From positions 682,001-746,000 of the forward strand of contig NZ_CP108109.1 of the NCBI RefSeq assembly GCF_036199905.1: a stretch of DNA of 64,000 nt. Reading direction: 5' to 3'. The translations under genes and the position numbers were made by a program. The stretch comes from Streptomyces sp. NBC_00223 (GTDB taxonomy: Bacteria; Actinomycetota; Actinomycetes; Streptomycetales; Streptomycetaceae). Below, one piece after another: positions 36,801-44,089 of this stretch. Every line of letters starts with the position of its first letter. Within the stretch, counting starts at the first letter, position 1. Below the pieces are notes generated by a model. The model searched no databases and was not told the DNA's origin. It worked only from the letters and a program-made list of their open reading frames with translations.

Positions 36801-37210
36801 GTCAGCACGGCCCCGGAGACTCCGGCAGCTGTCGCGGCGGAGTGCGGCGCCACGGTGACAGTAAGACCGGCGGAGTCCGCGGAGGCGGCGGCCGTCCGGC
36901 CGATCGGTCTGACCACGGCATCGACCGAAGTCGGCCAGGAGACCGGCTTCTTGAGCAGCTCAGCGGTGCGCTTGGCCGCGTCGGCCGCCGGGTCCTTCCG
37001 CTTGACCGCGGCGACCTGGAAAGGCACGGCGGTGCCGTACTTCGCCTTGGGCAGGGACACGTTGTAGTGCCCGTGATGCTCGCTCGCCCACACCACCGGG
37101 GCCGATCCGAGGCCGCCGGCCAGGACCGCCCCGGCCGCCAGCCCCACAATCCACCACCGGCTCCGACGCTGCCTGTGCCGCCTGACCGTCCCCACCCCAA
37201 TGCTGCCCAT
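30872..37210 (-). CDS. Secreted RHS/YD-repeat polymorphic toxin, RHS-1
   Basis: A protein of about 2112 residues. A signal or membrane segment (WWIVGLAAGAVLAGGLGSAP) is near the N-terminus. The shell-forming region follows (PSWIGEGFNLPASYIERSYD), then many YD repeats of the GxxxxYxYDxxGR type between about 900 and 1800. The RHS core closes with HLGARDYDPTTGRFISLDPL and SDPTGL. The last 283 residues (DNA 30872-31723) form a variable, lower-GC tail ending in a possible toxin domain (GVQIMWEKGD, RGPYVKYQVS, RIPAYGNPDP). The RHS shell normally encloses such a domain until delivery. ATG 37210 is preferred over ATG 37225 because GGAG lies seven bases upstream. A candidate immunity gene follows at once. 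The toxin activity is not identified. Confidence 0.9.
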   Translation of the reverse strand: MGSIGVGTVRRHRQRRSRWWIVGLAAGAVLAGGLGSAPVVWASEHHGHYNVSLPKAKYGTAVPFQVAAVKRKDPAADAAKRTAELLKKPVSWPTSVDAVVRPIGRTAAASADSAGLTVTVAPHSAATAAGVSGAVLTVTRASGAESSSASKISLDYSGFAHAYGGDFGARLTLVQLPVCALTTPEKAECRTKTPVATENDLKAQTLTASVPAAGPASAGTLLLGADATAKSGAGSYQATSLAPSASWSAGGSSGDFSWSYPLAVPPAAAGPAPNLAIDYDSQSVDGRLPSTNNQPSWIGEGFNLPASYIERSYDSCDDDGQSKKYDECWANDNATIVLNGKATPLIKDQTSGVWHPKDDDNERVVRSTGATNGDNDGEFWTVTTTDGTQYVFGKNRLPGWTTGKPETNSTWTVPVYGDDSGEPGYSNGTSFSGRAVTQAWRWNLDYVVDTHHNAMSYWYTKETNAYGQNGTTTANGTVYDRGGYLSRIDYGVTDSTFFGNAPDQVVFTTAERCLVTSTETCGSLTSSTAKDWPDVPFDRICASGAVCKDSPAPTFFTRKRLTGITTKVWDAGLSTPAYRSVDSWALDQSFVDPGDGTSASLWLKSITRTGLDGTAQAMPKVSFEGLQLPNRVDTTHDDIAALIKWRVRTITTETGSVITVNYNDNDPTGQCVAGTSMPSAPDSDTKLCYPVMWTPPTMAAPQLDWFHKYVVKQVVESDPSGGAPSRETDYTYANPAWHYDSDNVTSLAKYKTWSVWRGFGQVTTTTGNDQTTRTKTVATYFQGMDGDKQSSGPARTATVTDSNSTHVTDQDQLAGSVRESRTFNGTAEVGSTITDWWIHQTATDGTRTADYVRPSAVHTRTDLTSGLPRTTTVSTTYDSTTGAPTQVNDGGDDTVSGDEQCTRTTYADNTTAWLRAVPIRMESVDVACAAATTRPADVIADVRNLYDYQSYGTAPTLGELTSTQRVSSYSGSTPVYQTVSSSTYDTQGRNLSVTNADGNSSTTNYTPVTGGPLTSTLTKDAKQFATTTTFDPARGLALSVVDPNNKRTDLGYDSLGRMTGVWLPTRIKASNQLPNISYDYQLSKTVASYVRTGKIRNDGTSYNYTYAIYDAMLRPRQTQVPAPGGGRVITETKYDSRGLAVEADANYVDATNASGALANIISAQPSQTQTTYDGAGRPTLADFYAGGTYKWSSSTVYGGDRTTVIPPNGGIVTTTLVDALGRTSETRQYDNGTPSGPYTWISYDYDAKNRLNKVTDANHNVWTYDYDLMGRKITTTDPDAGASTTKYTDLDQVLSTTDSRGRTISYTYDEIGRRTGEYDAAGDAQAPANQLAKWTYDNVAKGQPTSSIRYVDGSETGATQYMSQVGAYDALYRPTSTRVVIPSVTGEEALAGSYVSSASYFLDDTLASVTDPAAGGLPTEAMVYTYNNLFMPTKLQGSYSYVRDSVYTKLGQVQQITMATAKQVQETNTYEDGTGRLTRQLVTYDTGGGIVQDTHYGYDDAGNPTMTDARADGADDTQCYRYDGHDRLTDAWTSSDTWQTAGACGSNPSTAALGSGPAPYWQSYSYDLLGNRTQLVRHATAAGAPDTTTTYDYGAPVGSPNGKQPHTQTGSATTIAGSTTTNSYGYDSAGNTTTRDLGGTTEDLVWDDEGHLASDTKSDGTSASYLYDADGNRLLTRDDTGTTVYLGDTELHLDKGTTHTTATRYYTWLGQTVAVRSSDGSFKWTLSDAHDTGTTQIDATTQAVTHRRTDPFGNVRGTIPGAWTGDHGFVNGVRDTTTGLTHLGARDYDPTTGRFISLDPLLELTDPQQINGYSYAANNPVTGSDPTGLMNKDSSGGGGVVTPPASDCPPVCTLDGQAHGPSTGGGGNGQAKESQRPTGSGTSRLTNVSSHVSIDKRSGYAAPLASAWASIVQHFGHLPSGPSEEYRYWRALCDLNQCPPELNGAFGIGNLNFGQSDIFIHGAVLVTATGMVRSFKDIQSLRGVTREEVNQMATDAGFEKHDMNPRAATGGEGDRYSMPDDPGVQIMWEKGDPDSYGDPVHRGPYVKYQVSKSTMGGKKWEARIPAYGNPDPSTGHGGGFPSQVEAWLDERFPSVEPPGMSGEVEFPEVGAP

Positions 37211-37270
37211 CACCGAACTCCGCATCTCGTATTCGTACGAAAATGGCTCACGCCGTGTCGCAGGCTCTCG

Positions 37271-40200
37271 TCACTCGTCAGGGAACGCGGGCGGCGGCTC
37301 CTCTGAGTTGAACAGCGTTACGACGTCCTGCCAGGAGACCAGGCCGGTCCACACACGGGCCTTGGCGACCATCCCCTTGACCGGATCGCCGTAGGCGCCG
37401 GTGTTGGTACGTCCACGGCCGATCGAGAACGTGCCGGTCGCCTGCCACGACGAGGTGAAGTCGGTCCCGCCGCCCGTGTCGGAGCCGTTTGGGTCGTCAC
37501 CGGTCGCGTCCGAGGGCTGAGCGTTCACATACAGCTGCAGACGGCCGTTCGCCGCGTCGTACACGCCCGTCAGCATCGTCCACTGCCCGACGACCGCGGG
37601 TCTACCGGCCGTCACATTCCCCGGGGATGTCGTGGTGGTCGCCGCTGTCGTATCGGCCGAGGTACGGCCGAACACCCAGTGACCGTCCGACTGACCCGCC
37701 GCCTGGGTGTACCAGAGGCCCCAGGAGTCGCGGGTGGTGCCCGACTGCCCGGCGATCCGCATCGTGTGCGCGGTGCTGGTGTTGGCCAGGGCATCCGGAT
37801 CGAGATACACCCACACCGACACCGTGAAGTCACCCTGGGAGTCGACGATCGGGCCGGGCACCGACACATACGAAGCGGCGGTGCCGTCCAGGCTGAGCAC
37901 GTTGCCCATCGAGCCTTCGAGGTCGTCCGTCCAGGTGGCGCCGGAGCCGAGGGTGCCCGCGTGACCGTAGCCGGAGGAGTCGGCGGCCGTGCCGCCGGAC
38001 GACTCGTTCAGCTCCCAGTCCGACACCAGGGCCGGACGGGCCAGGCCCGTTGCCGGATCGGTCATGTCCTGAATGCCGGCGACCTCGTCAGGCGACAGGA
38101 TGCGGTTCCACAGCTGGACTTCGTCGATCTGGCCGGGGAAGTAGTCGGTGAAGCTGGTGCTGAGCTGTCCGCGGCCGATCTGCATGGCGCCGGTGGCCGC
38201 CCAAGGGGTGGTGAACGCCACCGGATTACCCTGCGGCAGCCCGTTGACGTACAGCTGGATGGTCTGGGCCTGCGCGTCGTACACCCCCAGCAGATGCGTC
38301 CACGCGCCCACGGCCGGACTGGTCGTGGCGACCGAGCGGACGATCGTCGGTGACGCCACATCGGAGGTGTACCGGTTGAAGATCCACTTCTGGTACGCCG
38401 TGGAGTAGTACAGCGCGTACGCGGAGCCATTCACACCGGCCTGGGCGGCCACCACCGCGTTGTGGGATGTGCCGGTCAGCCGGGCCCACGCCGAGACCGT
38501 GAACGACTTCGAGGTGTCCAGGCCCGGAGACGCGACCGACGCGTAACTCGCGGTGCCATCCGTGGCCAGGGCCTTACCCGTGCGGGCCCGGTCCGACCAG
38601 GCCGCGCCCGTGGACAGCGACGCCGGATGAGTGCCGGCGGAATCAGCCGCGCTCGCGCCCGTGCCCTCGTCGAACGCCCAGTGGTCGACCGCCGGTGCCC
38701 CCGGAGCGACCCGGAAGAAGTACGTCACGCCCACCGAGGTGGCTCCCGCCGAGTTCTCGGTCTCCACCGTCAGCGCGTTCAGCCCCAGCGCGTTCGGCGA
38801 CAGCGTCACCGCCGTACTCGCGGTCGGTGACGAGAACGACTTCGTCACCAGAGCCCCGCCGTTCAGGGTGTACGTGTACTTCACCACGTTCGGTGAACCG
38901 GCGGTCAGAGTGAAAGCTCCCGGCGCGCCCACCCCGCCGTGCGCCGTGCACGTGTCCGGATCGTCCGCGCTCGCGCACTCCGGATAGGCGGTCGAGGTCA
39001 CCGTGGGCGGGAGGACCTTGCTGGTGTCGATGTGGAAGGCGCACACCCCGGTGGTCGTCCACCCCGAATACATCGACGCCGTCACGCCCTTGAACGTGTA
39101 CTTGTACTCCGTGCGTGCCCGGAACCAGTACGTCTGGCCGTTCTGCAGCGTCGGTGTCTTCCAAGTACCGGCCGTGCCCGACGCAGTCCACGCCGACGAA
39201 CTGCCCGAGGCCACCTTGGGGTCGGGAATGTCCGGGTCGAAGCGGTACAGCTCGAAGTTCGAGCGCAACGTCGCCTGCGAGCCGTCCGCCGACTTCGGCG
39301 TCGCGGTCAGGGTCGGCGTCAGCGAACGGATGTTCGTCGCGAGACCGGAGCGCGGGCCGCAGGCCACATTCGGGTCGGACAGTTTCAGCGCGGTCGGTGT
39401 CGCGGGCGCCGAGACATAGGTCACCGACAGGGTCGGCTTGGTGTCCGACGGGGACGCGAACTGCTTCCACGCGATGGGGTCCGACTCGTCCGAAGCCCGC
39501 AGCCCCACGGTGGTGGTCGTCCCGTCCTGGATCGCGTGGGTCGCGTCGAACTCGACGTTCCCGCCCGGACAGGACGAGGACCAGCCCTTCGCCACGGTGA
39601 CCGTGTCGACCTTGGTCTTCCAACTGGGCTGCTTGTTCCACGTCGAGGACGACGAGATCGCGCCGGTGCTCCACAAGTCAACGGGTTTGGCCGTGCAGTT
39701 CGCCGACCAGATCTCCTCGGCGGTGAACGTCGCCTGCAGGACCTTCTTGCCATCCACCACATGCGTGTCGAACTGGTAAAGCGAGCGGACCTTCTTGTTG
39801 TCGACGCTCGCCTCGTAGCCGACGCCCAGGCTGTGGGTGGTCTTCCAGAAGGAGGTCGACGCCATACTCGCGTTCGACCACAGGGCGGTCCATCCCGCCA
39901 GTGACGAACTGGTGGTCTGCGGGTCCAGCACCACCGGGTACACCGTCGCCGGATCGGTCAGGAAGTCCTGGTCCGGTGTGACCGTCATCGCCGTAGCGGT
40001 GATGTCCACATCCATCACCGACGTCTTCGAGCCCGGCCCTGGCCCGACCTCCGTGTCCGCCGGCCCGAACATCCGCTCCGTCGCGGGCTCACCGCCCGTA
40101 CCGCCGCTGTCGCTGTCCCACGCCAGCGCCGCGCCCGTCGAGAACACCGGGCGGCCCTGGTCGTCGACCAATACCGCCCCGCCCGACGCTTGGCCGCGCA

Positions 40201-40846
40201 CGTCCAGTCCCTGGAGGGACACCGGGAACCGCAGGCTCGCCAACTCCGGGTTCTGAGCGGCCTCGCGGCTTTTGACCACCACGTTCTCCGTGAAGCCGTC
40301 CGGGACCGCCGTCACCAGCAGATCCACGTCCGGCAGCACCGACTCGTAGGTCGCCACCGAACCCGAGACCGTCGGTACCGGAAGGGTCCACGGTGCGGAG
40401 ACGCTGTACGACGTGCCGTTCCGAGACACGGTTGCCAGCGGCGCGGACGCACCGCCACCGGAGAACGTCACGTCAGCGGCGGCGGCCTTCGGCCGCACCG
40501 AACCGTCGGCCAGCACCTGAAGCGTGGTGTCGAGGGGCACCCACGAACCGTCCTGACGGGCCCTCACCGGCACCGTGTCGACGTCCAGCTGAAACGTTCC
40601 TTCAGGCAATGCCGTCACGAGCTGAGTCGGTGTCGTCTCCGAAGCCACTACGACGGGGCTGCCCGAGTCGGCCGCCTGCTGCGACGCCTCGGCCTCCGGT
40701 GACAGTCCGGCAGCGGCCCGGGGGCCTGAAGAGGTGTCAGCCGCGGCCGCCTGAGCCCCGGCCATCACCAAAGGCTGCACGAGCAGCGCCCCCGCCGCCA
40801 GCCAAGCCGCGTACGCAGGCAGACGCCTGCCCCCACCAGTCCCCAT
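37271..40846 (-). CDS. Secreted DNRLRE and LamG-domain surface protein upstream of RHS-1
   Basis: About 1191 residues with a signal peptide (LAAGALLVQPLVMAGAQAAA). Residues about 150-470 resemble the DNRLRE domain also present at 44090-48598: FWKTTHSLGVGYEASVDNKK, ending with CTAKPVDLWSTGAI and SSTWNKQPSW. Fibronectin-like segments follow, then two LamG/concanavalin-like jelly-roll domains, each introduced by DHWAFDEGTG or SDWELNESSG. It ends 60 bp before the RHS-1 start and shares its direction, so the two are probably one transcript. ATG 40846 is used; GTG 40858 is an alternative. Adhesion or wall attachment is plausible, but the role with RHS-1 is unknown. Confidence 0.85.
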   Translation of the reverse strand: MGTGGGRRLPAYAAWLAAGALLVQPLVMAGAQAAAADTSSGPRAAAGLSPEAEASQQAADSGSPVVVASETTPTQLVTALPEGTFQLDVDTVPVRARQDGSWVPLDTTLQVLADGSVRPKAAAADVTFSGGGASAPLATVSRNGTSYSVSAPWTLPVPTVSGSVATYESVLPDVDLLVTAVPDGFTENVVVKSREAAQNPELASLRFPVSLQGLDVRGQASGGAVLVDDQGRPVFSTGAALAWDSDSGGTGGEPATERMFGPADTEVGPGPGSKTSVMDVDITATAMTVTPDQDFLTDPATVYPVVLDPQTTSSSLAGWTALWSNASMASTSFWKTTHSLGVGYEASVDNKKVRSLYQFDTHVVDGKKVLQATFTAEEIWSANCTAKPVDLWSTGAISSSSTWNKQPSWKTKVDTVTVAKGWSSSCPGGNVEFDATHAIQDGTTTTVGLRASDESDPIAWKQFASPSDTKPTLSVTYVSAPATPTALKLSDPNVACGPRSGLATNIRSLTPTLTATPKSADGSQATLRSNFELYRFDPDIPDPKVASGSSSAWTASGTAGTWKTPTLQNGQTYWFRARTEYKYTFKGVTASMYSGWTTTGVCAFHIDTSKVLPPTVTSTAYPECASADDPDTCTAHGGVGAPGAFTLTAGSPNVVKYTYTLNGGALVTKSFSSPTASTAVTLSPNALGLNALTVETENSAGATSVGVTYFFRVAPGAPAVDHWAFDEGTGASAADSAGTHPASLSTGAAWSDRARTGKALATDGTASYASVASPGLDTSKSFTVSAWARLTGTSHNAVVAAQAGVNGSAYALYYSTAYQKWIFNRYTSDVASPTIVRSVATTSPAVGAWTHLLGVYDAQAQTIQLYVNGLPQGNPVAFTTPWAATGAMQIGRGQLSTSFTDYFPGQIDEVQLWNRILSPDEVAGIQDMTDPATGLARPALVSDWELNESSGGTAADSSGYGHAGTLGSGATWTDDLEGSMGNVLSLDGTAASYVSVPGPIVDSQGDFTVSVWVYLDPDALANTSTAHTMRIAGQSGTTRDSWGLWYTQAAGQSDGHWVFGRTSADTTAATTTTSPGNVTAGRPAVVGQWTMLTGVYDAANGRLQLYVNAQPSDATGDDPNGSDTGGGTDFTSSWQATGTFSIGRGRTNTGAYGDPVKGMVAKARVWTGLVSWQDVVTLFNSEEPPPAFPDE

Positions 40847-41249
40847 CCCAGCCCCCACCCAGAGGTAACACACGGTGAACAGATCACACCGTGCAGTTAG
40901 CGCTGCATCCTTGCAGTCAAAAAGCAAAGCACATCCAATCGATTCACCATGCTTTGGCAAAGCTGCCCAGTCGAGTGGAACCCAGAGGCGAAATAGCCCG
41001 TCATGGCGAGATCAATTCCCTGTTCCGGTCTTTACCTGACTTATAGTGATGAATCCACAGATGACCGTGCCACCGCAGGCCAGCACAATCTGCACCACAA
41101 TCGCCCGACCGAACACCAGCGGTTACGGAACCAGTTACTCCGTATATACCGGCAGGCCCTACGGACCGCCGCCCGCGCGCCCGCGTTCCGACACACCGGC
41201 TGGGGCTGCGGCCGCGCGGGCGCCGCACCAGCCCGGCAGACTTGGCGGC
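40847..41249. other. Divergent regulatory interval between the LamG gene and the NUDIX gene
   Basis: This 403-bp region is lower in GC than the surroundings near 40890-41060. It must hold the promoter of the LamG/RHS-1 unit. No clear dyad or RNA element was found. Confidence 0.45.
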
Positions 41250-41768
41250 GTGGCGAGCAAACACAGCGCCGGCATCCTGCTCTTCCGCGGGAACCCCGGC
41301 ACGGATGACGACACGGCCCCGACCCCCACCGACGGCACCCTTGAAGTGCTGCTCGGCCACATGGGCGGACCCTTCTGGGCCCGGCGCGACGCGGGTGCGT
41401 GGAGCGTGGTCAAGGGCGAGTACGAGCCGGACGAGCCCGCGCTGAGTGCCGCCCGGCGCGAATTCCGCGAGGAACTCGGTCTCCCCGTGCCCGACGGCGA
41501 ACTGGTCCCGCTCGGCGACGTCCGCCAGTCCGGCGGCAAGGTCGTCACCGTCTGGGCGCTGCTCGGCGACCTCGACCCCGCCCTCGCCGTCCCCGGCACG
41601 TTCACCATGGAGTGGCCGAACGGTTCCGGCAGACTCCAGGAGTTCCCGGAGATCGACCGGGCGGCCTGGCTCCCCCTCGACGAGGCCCGCAAGAAGATCG
41701 TGAAGGGCCAGCGCCCCTTCCTCGACCGCCTGACCGAGCACCTGGCGGACCACCGCGCCGCCGACTGA
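41250..41768 (+). CDS. NUDIX hydrolase
   Basis: A 172-residue protein with a complete Nudix box at residues 56-78: GEYEPDEPALSAARREFREE followed by LGL, exactly fitting G-x5-E-x7-REUxEExGU. SAGILLFRG at the start and the closing helix LDRLTEHLADH fit the small NTP/NDP-X pyrophosphatase type. GTG 41250 is chosen because the frame upstream of it is proline/arginine-rich; its ribosome site is weak. The substrate cannot be deduced. It converges with the beta-propeller gene through a strong terminator. Confidence 0.9.
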   Translation: MASKHSAGILLFRGNPGTDDDTAPTPTDGTLEVLLGHMGGPFWARRDAGAWSVVKGEYEPDEPALSAARREFREELGLPVPDGELVPLGDVRQSGGKVVTVWALLGDLDPALAVPGTFTMEWPNGSGRLQEFPEIDRAAWLPLDEARKKIVKGQRPFLDRLTEHLADHRAAD

Positions 41769-41781
41769 CGCCGAAACGCGA

Positions 41782-41820
41782 ACAGGGCAGGCCCCCGCCC
41801 TCGCGGAAAGCCTGCCCTGT
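41782..41820. terminator. Bidirectional terminator
   Basis: Perfect 11-bp arms ACAGGGCAGGC and GCCTGCCCTGT with a 17-base loop lie between the convergent NUDIX and beta-propeller genes. Confidence 0.78.
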
Positions 41821-41845
41821 CCCCCACCCGTAACTACATCGCGCG

Positions 41846-43834
41846 CTACTTCGTGAAGTAGATGTACTTCCACGCCCCGTACGTCGTGGAGTTCACCGTG
41901 TCCCCCGAGGACCCGTTGATGTACGCCGCCCGCATGCGCGCGCGGATTCCGGCGCCGCCCTTGCCGGGCCCCTCCAGACGGACGACCGACTTCCCCTTCG
42001 TGTTCAGCGCGAAGTACTCCGACGCGGTCGTGTACCACTTGCCCTGGGAGTAGACCTGGAGGTCGAGCCGCTGTTGGCGGCCCTTGTAGTACGTCATGGT
42101 CGTGGTCAGCACCGGGTCGCTGGTCTGGTGGAACCAGTAGTACTTCGTGGAGCCGATCTTGCCCGTCTTGTAGTGCTTGGAGACGGCCAAGGAGACCTTG
42201 ACCTTGGCGTACGCCGTGGACTTGACGGTCTTCGACGCGGACCGCGCGTCGCCCGAGAAGACGGCCGAGACGGCGGTGTCCCGCGTCATGGACACGGTTA
42301 CCGACAGATTGCCCTTGGAGTTGACCTTGCCGGACTTGATCAGCTTCTTGGGCTTGTCACCGCCGAAGGGATCGGCGTAGATCGCGACCGTACGGTTCTT
42401 GTAGGTGGAGCCGAGGTGCGCGGTGAAGGAGACGTGCGTGCCGTACGCGTAGAGCTTGCCGTTGCGGTTCAGCGTGAGCTTGGTCGCGTTGCGCGAGACG
42501 GCCACGCTGTCGGAGGCCGACACCTTGACGTGCGCCGCGTCGCCCGCGTACGTCACCGTGTACTTCACGGTGCCGCCGTCCGGCGGGGTGTCGGTGAAGG
42601 AGTACGCGCCGCCCGCCGCGGTCTTCACCGCCGGCAGCGCCTTGCCCTTGGGCGAGTCGATGTCCGTACGGGTCACGGTCAGCGGCGTGCCCGCGGGCAG
42701 GGCCTTGGCCGAGGTCAGCTTGCCGGTGACGGTGAGCTTCTTGGCCCGGGTCGCCTTGGCGGGGGCGCTGACGGTGAGCTTGGGCAGGTACTTGGTGGGG
42801 TCGGTGAAGGTCCGCAGCGAATACACGCCCTCGCTGTTCACCGAGACGGCGAAGACCCGGCTGCCGTCGGGGGCCCAGGCCAGCGCGCCGTCGACCTGGG
42901 TGTCGCCGCCGCTGCTGTTGCCCGTGTTGGGGTAGTCGTACTCACGGACGGCAGTGGTGGAGTCCTGCTCGTAGATGTGCAGGTCCGGGGCATACCAGGA
43001 CGACGTGGCCGCCGCGACGACGCCCTTGGGGCTGATGTCGACCGAGCTTCCGTAGTCACCGGACGGGTACTGGAGGAGCTTGTGCAGGTCAGTGGTGGAG
43101 AACACCGGGTGGTGGTACGGATACCCGCTGGCGGTCACCACTTCGGTGCCGTCGGGCGACACGTCGAGGTCGCGCAGATTGTCCCCCTCGTTGCCCAGGT
43201 CGGACTGGACCCGTAGCTCCGCGCTGCCCGAGGACACGTCGTAGACGGCCAGCGTGCCGCCCTCGCGCTGGCCGAGGGCGATCACGGAGGCGGCCGGATC
43301 GGAGCCGATCAGCGGCGTACGGGTCCAGGACCGGCCGCCCTCCTGCTCAAGCGTGACGACCGGCTCGGGCCCGGACAGGTCGAGCGAGCCCAGGTGGCCG
43401 ACGGACCCCTCGGCGTAGCCGAACCACAGCTTCCCGCCGGCCTCGCCGAGCGTCTGCGGGTTGTCGGCGCCGATCGGGTAACTCGCGCTCAGGGCGTACG
43501 TGGTGGTGTTGACGGCCACGATCCGGTCGGAGCCGGCGACCGCGGCGTAGACCTTGCCGGAGTCGGCCGACAGCGCCAGGCCGTCCACGCCCCGCAGATC
43601 GAGCAGGGTCTTCTGCACCGTGCCGGAGTAGTCGGTGACGACCAGTCGGCCGCCGGAGGGGTCGGAGATGTAGACCCGCTGGTGGACCCCGTCGACCAGC
43701 ACATCGCCCGCGGAGCTGAGCGAGAGGGTCTTGGCGGAGTCGGCGACGGCCGGTGCCGTCGAGACCGCGACGAGCGCGGCCGAGCTGAAAACGACCGCGA
43801 GCGAGGTCGCGGCGGCGAGGGTGCGCGTACGCAC
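41846..43834 (-). CDS. Secreted beta-propeller protein with Ig-like repeats
   Basis: A 662-residue exported protein. A signal peptide ends near AVADSAKT (residue 33). Residues about 40-340 form a YVTN/WD-like propeller (VLVDGVHQRVYISDPSGGRL, VYAAVAGSDRIVAVNT, LDVSPDGTEVV, LAWAPDGSRVFAVS). Residues 350-560 contain tandem Ig-like domains (KLTVTGKLTSAKALPAGTPL). A lysine-rich basic C-terminal domain follows, ending in WKYIYFTK. The start is GTG 43834. The protein is likely a cell-surface or matrix protein; no enzyme motif was seen. Confidence 0.83.
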   Translation of the reverse strand: MRTRTLAAATSLAVVFSSAALVAVSTAPAVADSAKTLSLSSAGDVLVDGVHQRVYISDPSGGRLVVTDYSGTVQKTLLDLRGVDGLALSADSGKVYAAVAGSDRIVAVNTTTYALSASYPIGADNPQTLGEAGGKLWFGYAEGSVGHLGSLDLSGPEPVVTLEQEGGRSWTRTPLIGSDPAASVIALGQREGGTLAVYDVSSGSAELRVQSDLGNEGDNLRDLDVSPDGTEVVTASGYPYHHPVFSTTDLHKLLQYPSGDYGSSVDISPKGVVAAATSSWYAPDLHIYEQDSTTAVREYDYPNTGNSSGGDTQVDGALAWAPDGSRVFAVSVNSEGVYSLRTFTDPTKYLPKLTVSAPAKATRAKKLTVTGKLTSAKALPAGTPLTVTRTDIDSPKGKALPAVKTAAGGAYSFTDTPPDGGTVKYTVTYAGDAAHVKVSASDSVAVSRNATKLTLNRNGKLYAYGTHVSFTAHLGSTYKNRTVAIYADPFGGDKPKKLIKSGKVNSKGNLSVTVSMTRDTAVSAVFSGDARSASKTVKSTAYAKVKVSLAVSKHYKTGKIGSTKYYWFHQTSDPVLTTTMTYYKGRQQRLDLQVYSQGKWYTTASEYFALNTKGKSVVRLEGPGKGGAGIRARMRAAYINGSSGDTVNSTTYGAWKYIYFTK

Positions 43835-43907
43835 GGTGGTGATTACCCCCCAAGGTAATGCCGCGTCGATTCACCCGCGACGAGCGGGGGCGGCGGTCGT
43901 CAGCCTA

Positions 43908-43923
43908 TGTCACACCTGTGACA
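43908..43923. promoter_or_regulatory. Perfect dyad upstream of the beta-propeller gene
   Basis: TGTCACA-CC-TGTGACA has 7-bp perfect arms and lies 74 bp before the GTG start. Its half-site is TGTGA-like as in Crp/Fnr-type operators, but the spacing differs from the canonical six bases. Confidence 0.45.
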
Positions 43924-44089
43924 GCCGTGGAGGGGGTTTCCCGGCCTCCGGGAGGCGGCCGATTCCCACAGGCCGCGCAACTCCCCTGTACGACAAGGCC
44001 GTTCAGTCCCCCACCGTCCATACGGGCAAGGGGGTGCCCCGGCGGGCGGACGCCTGCCGGGGCACCTTGGGTGACGATGTGTCAGTCCG

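Noticed and set aside
31538..37306. Long open frame antisense to RHS-1
   Set aside because: Same reason: low-complexity valine/glycine/arginine translation, while the sense strand carries YD repeats.
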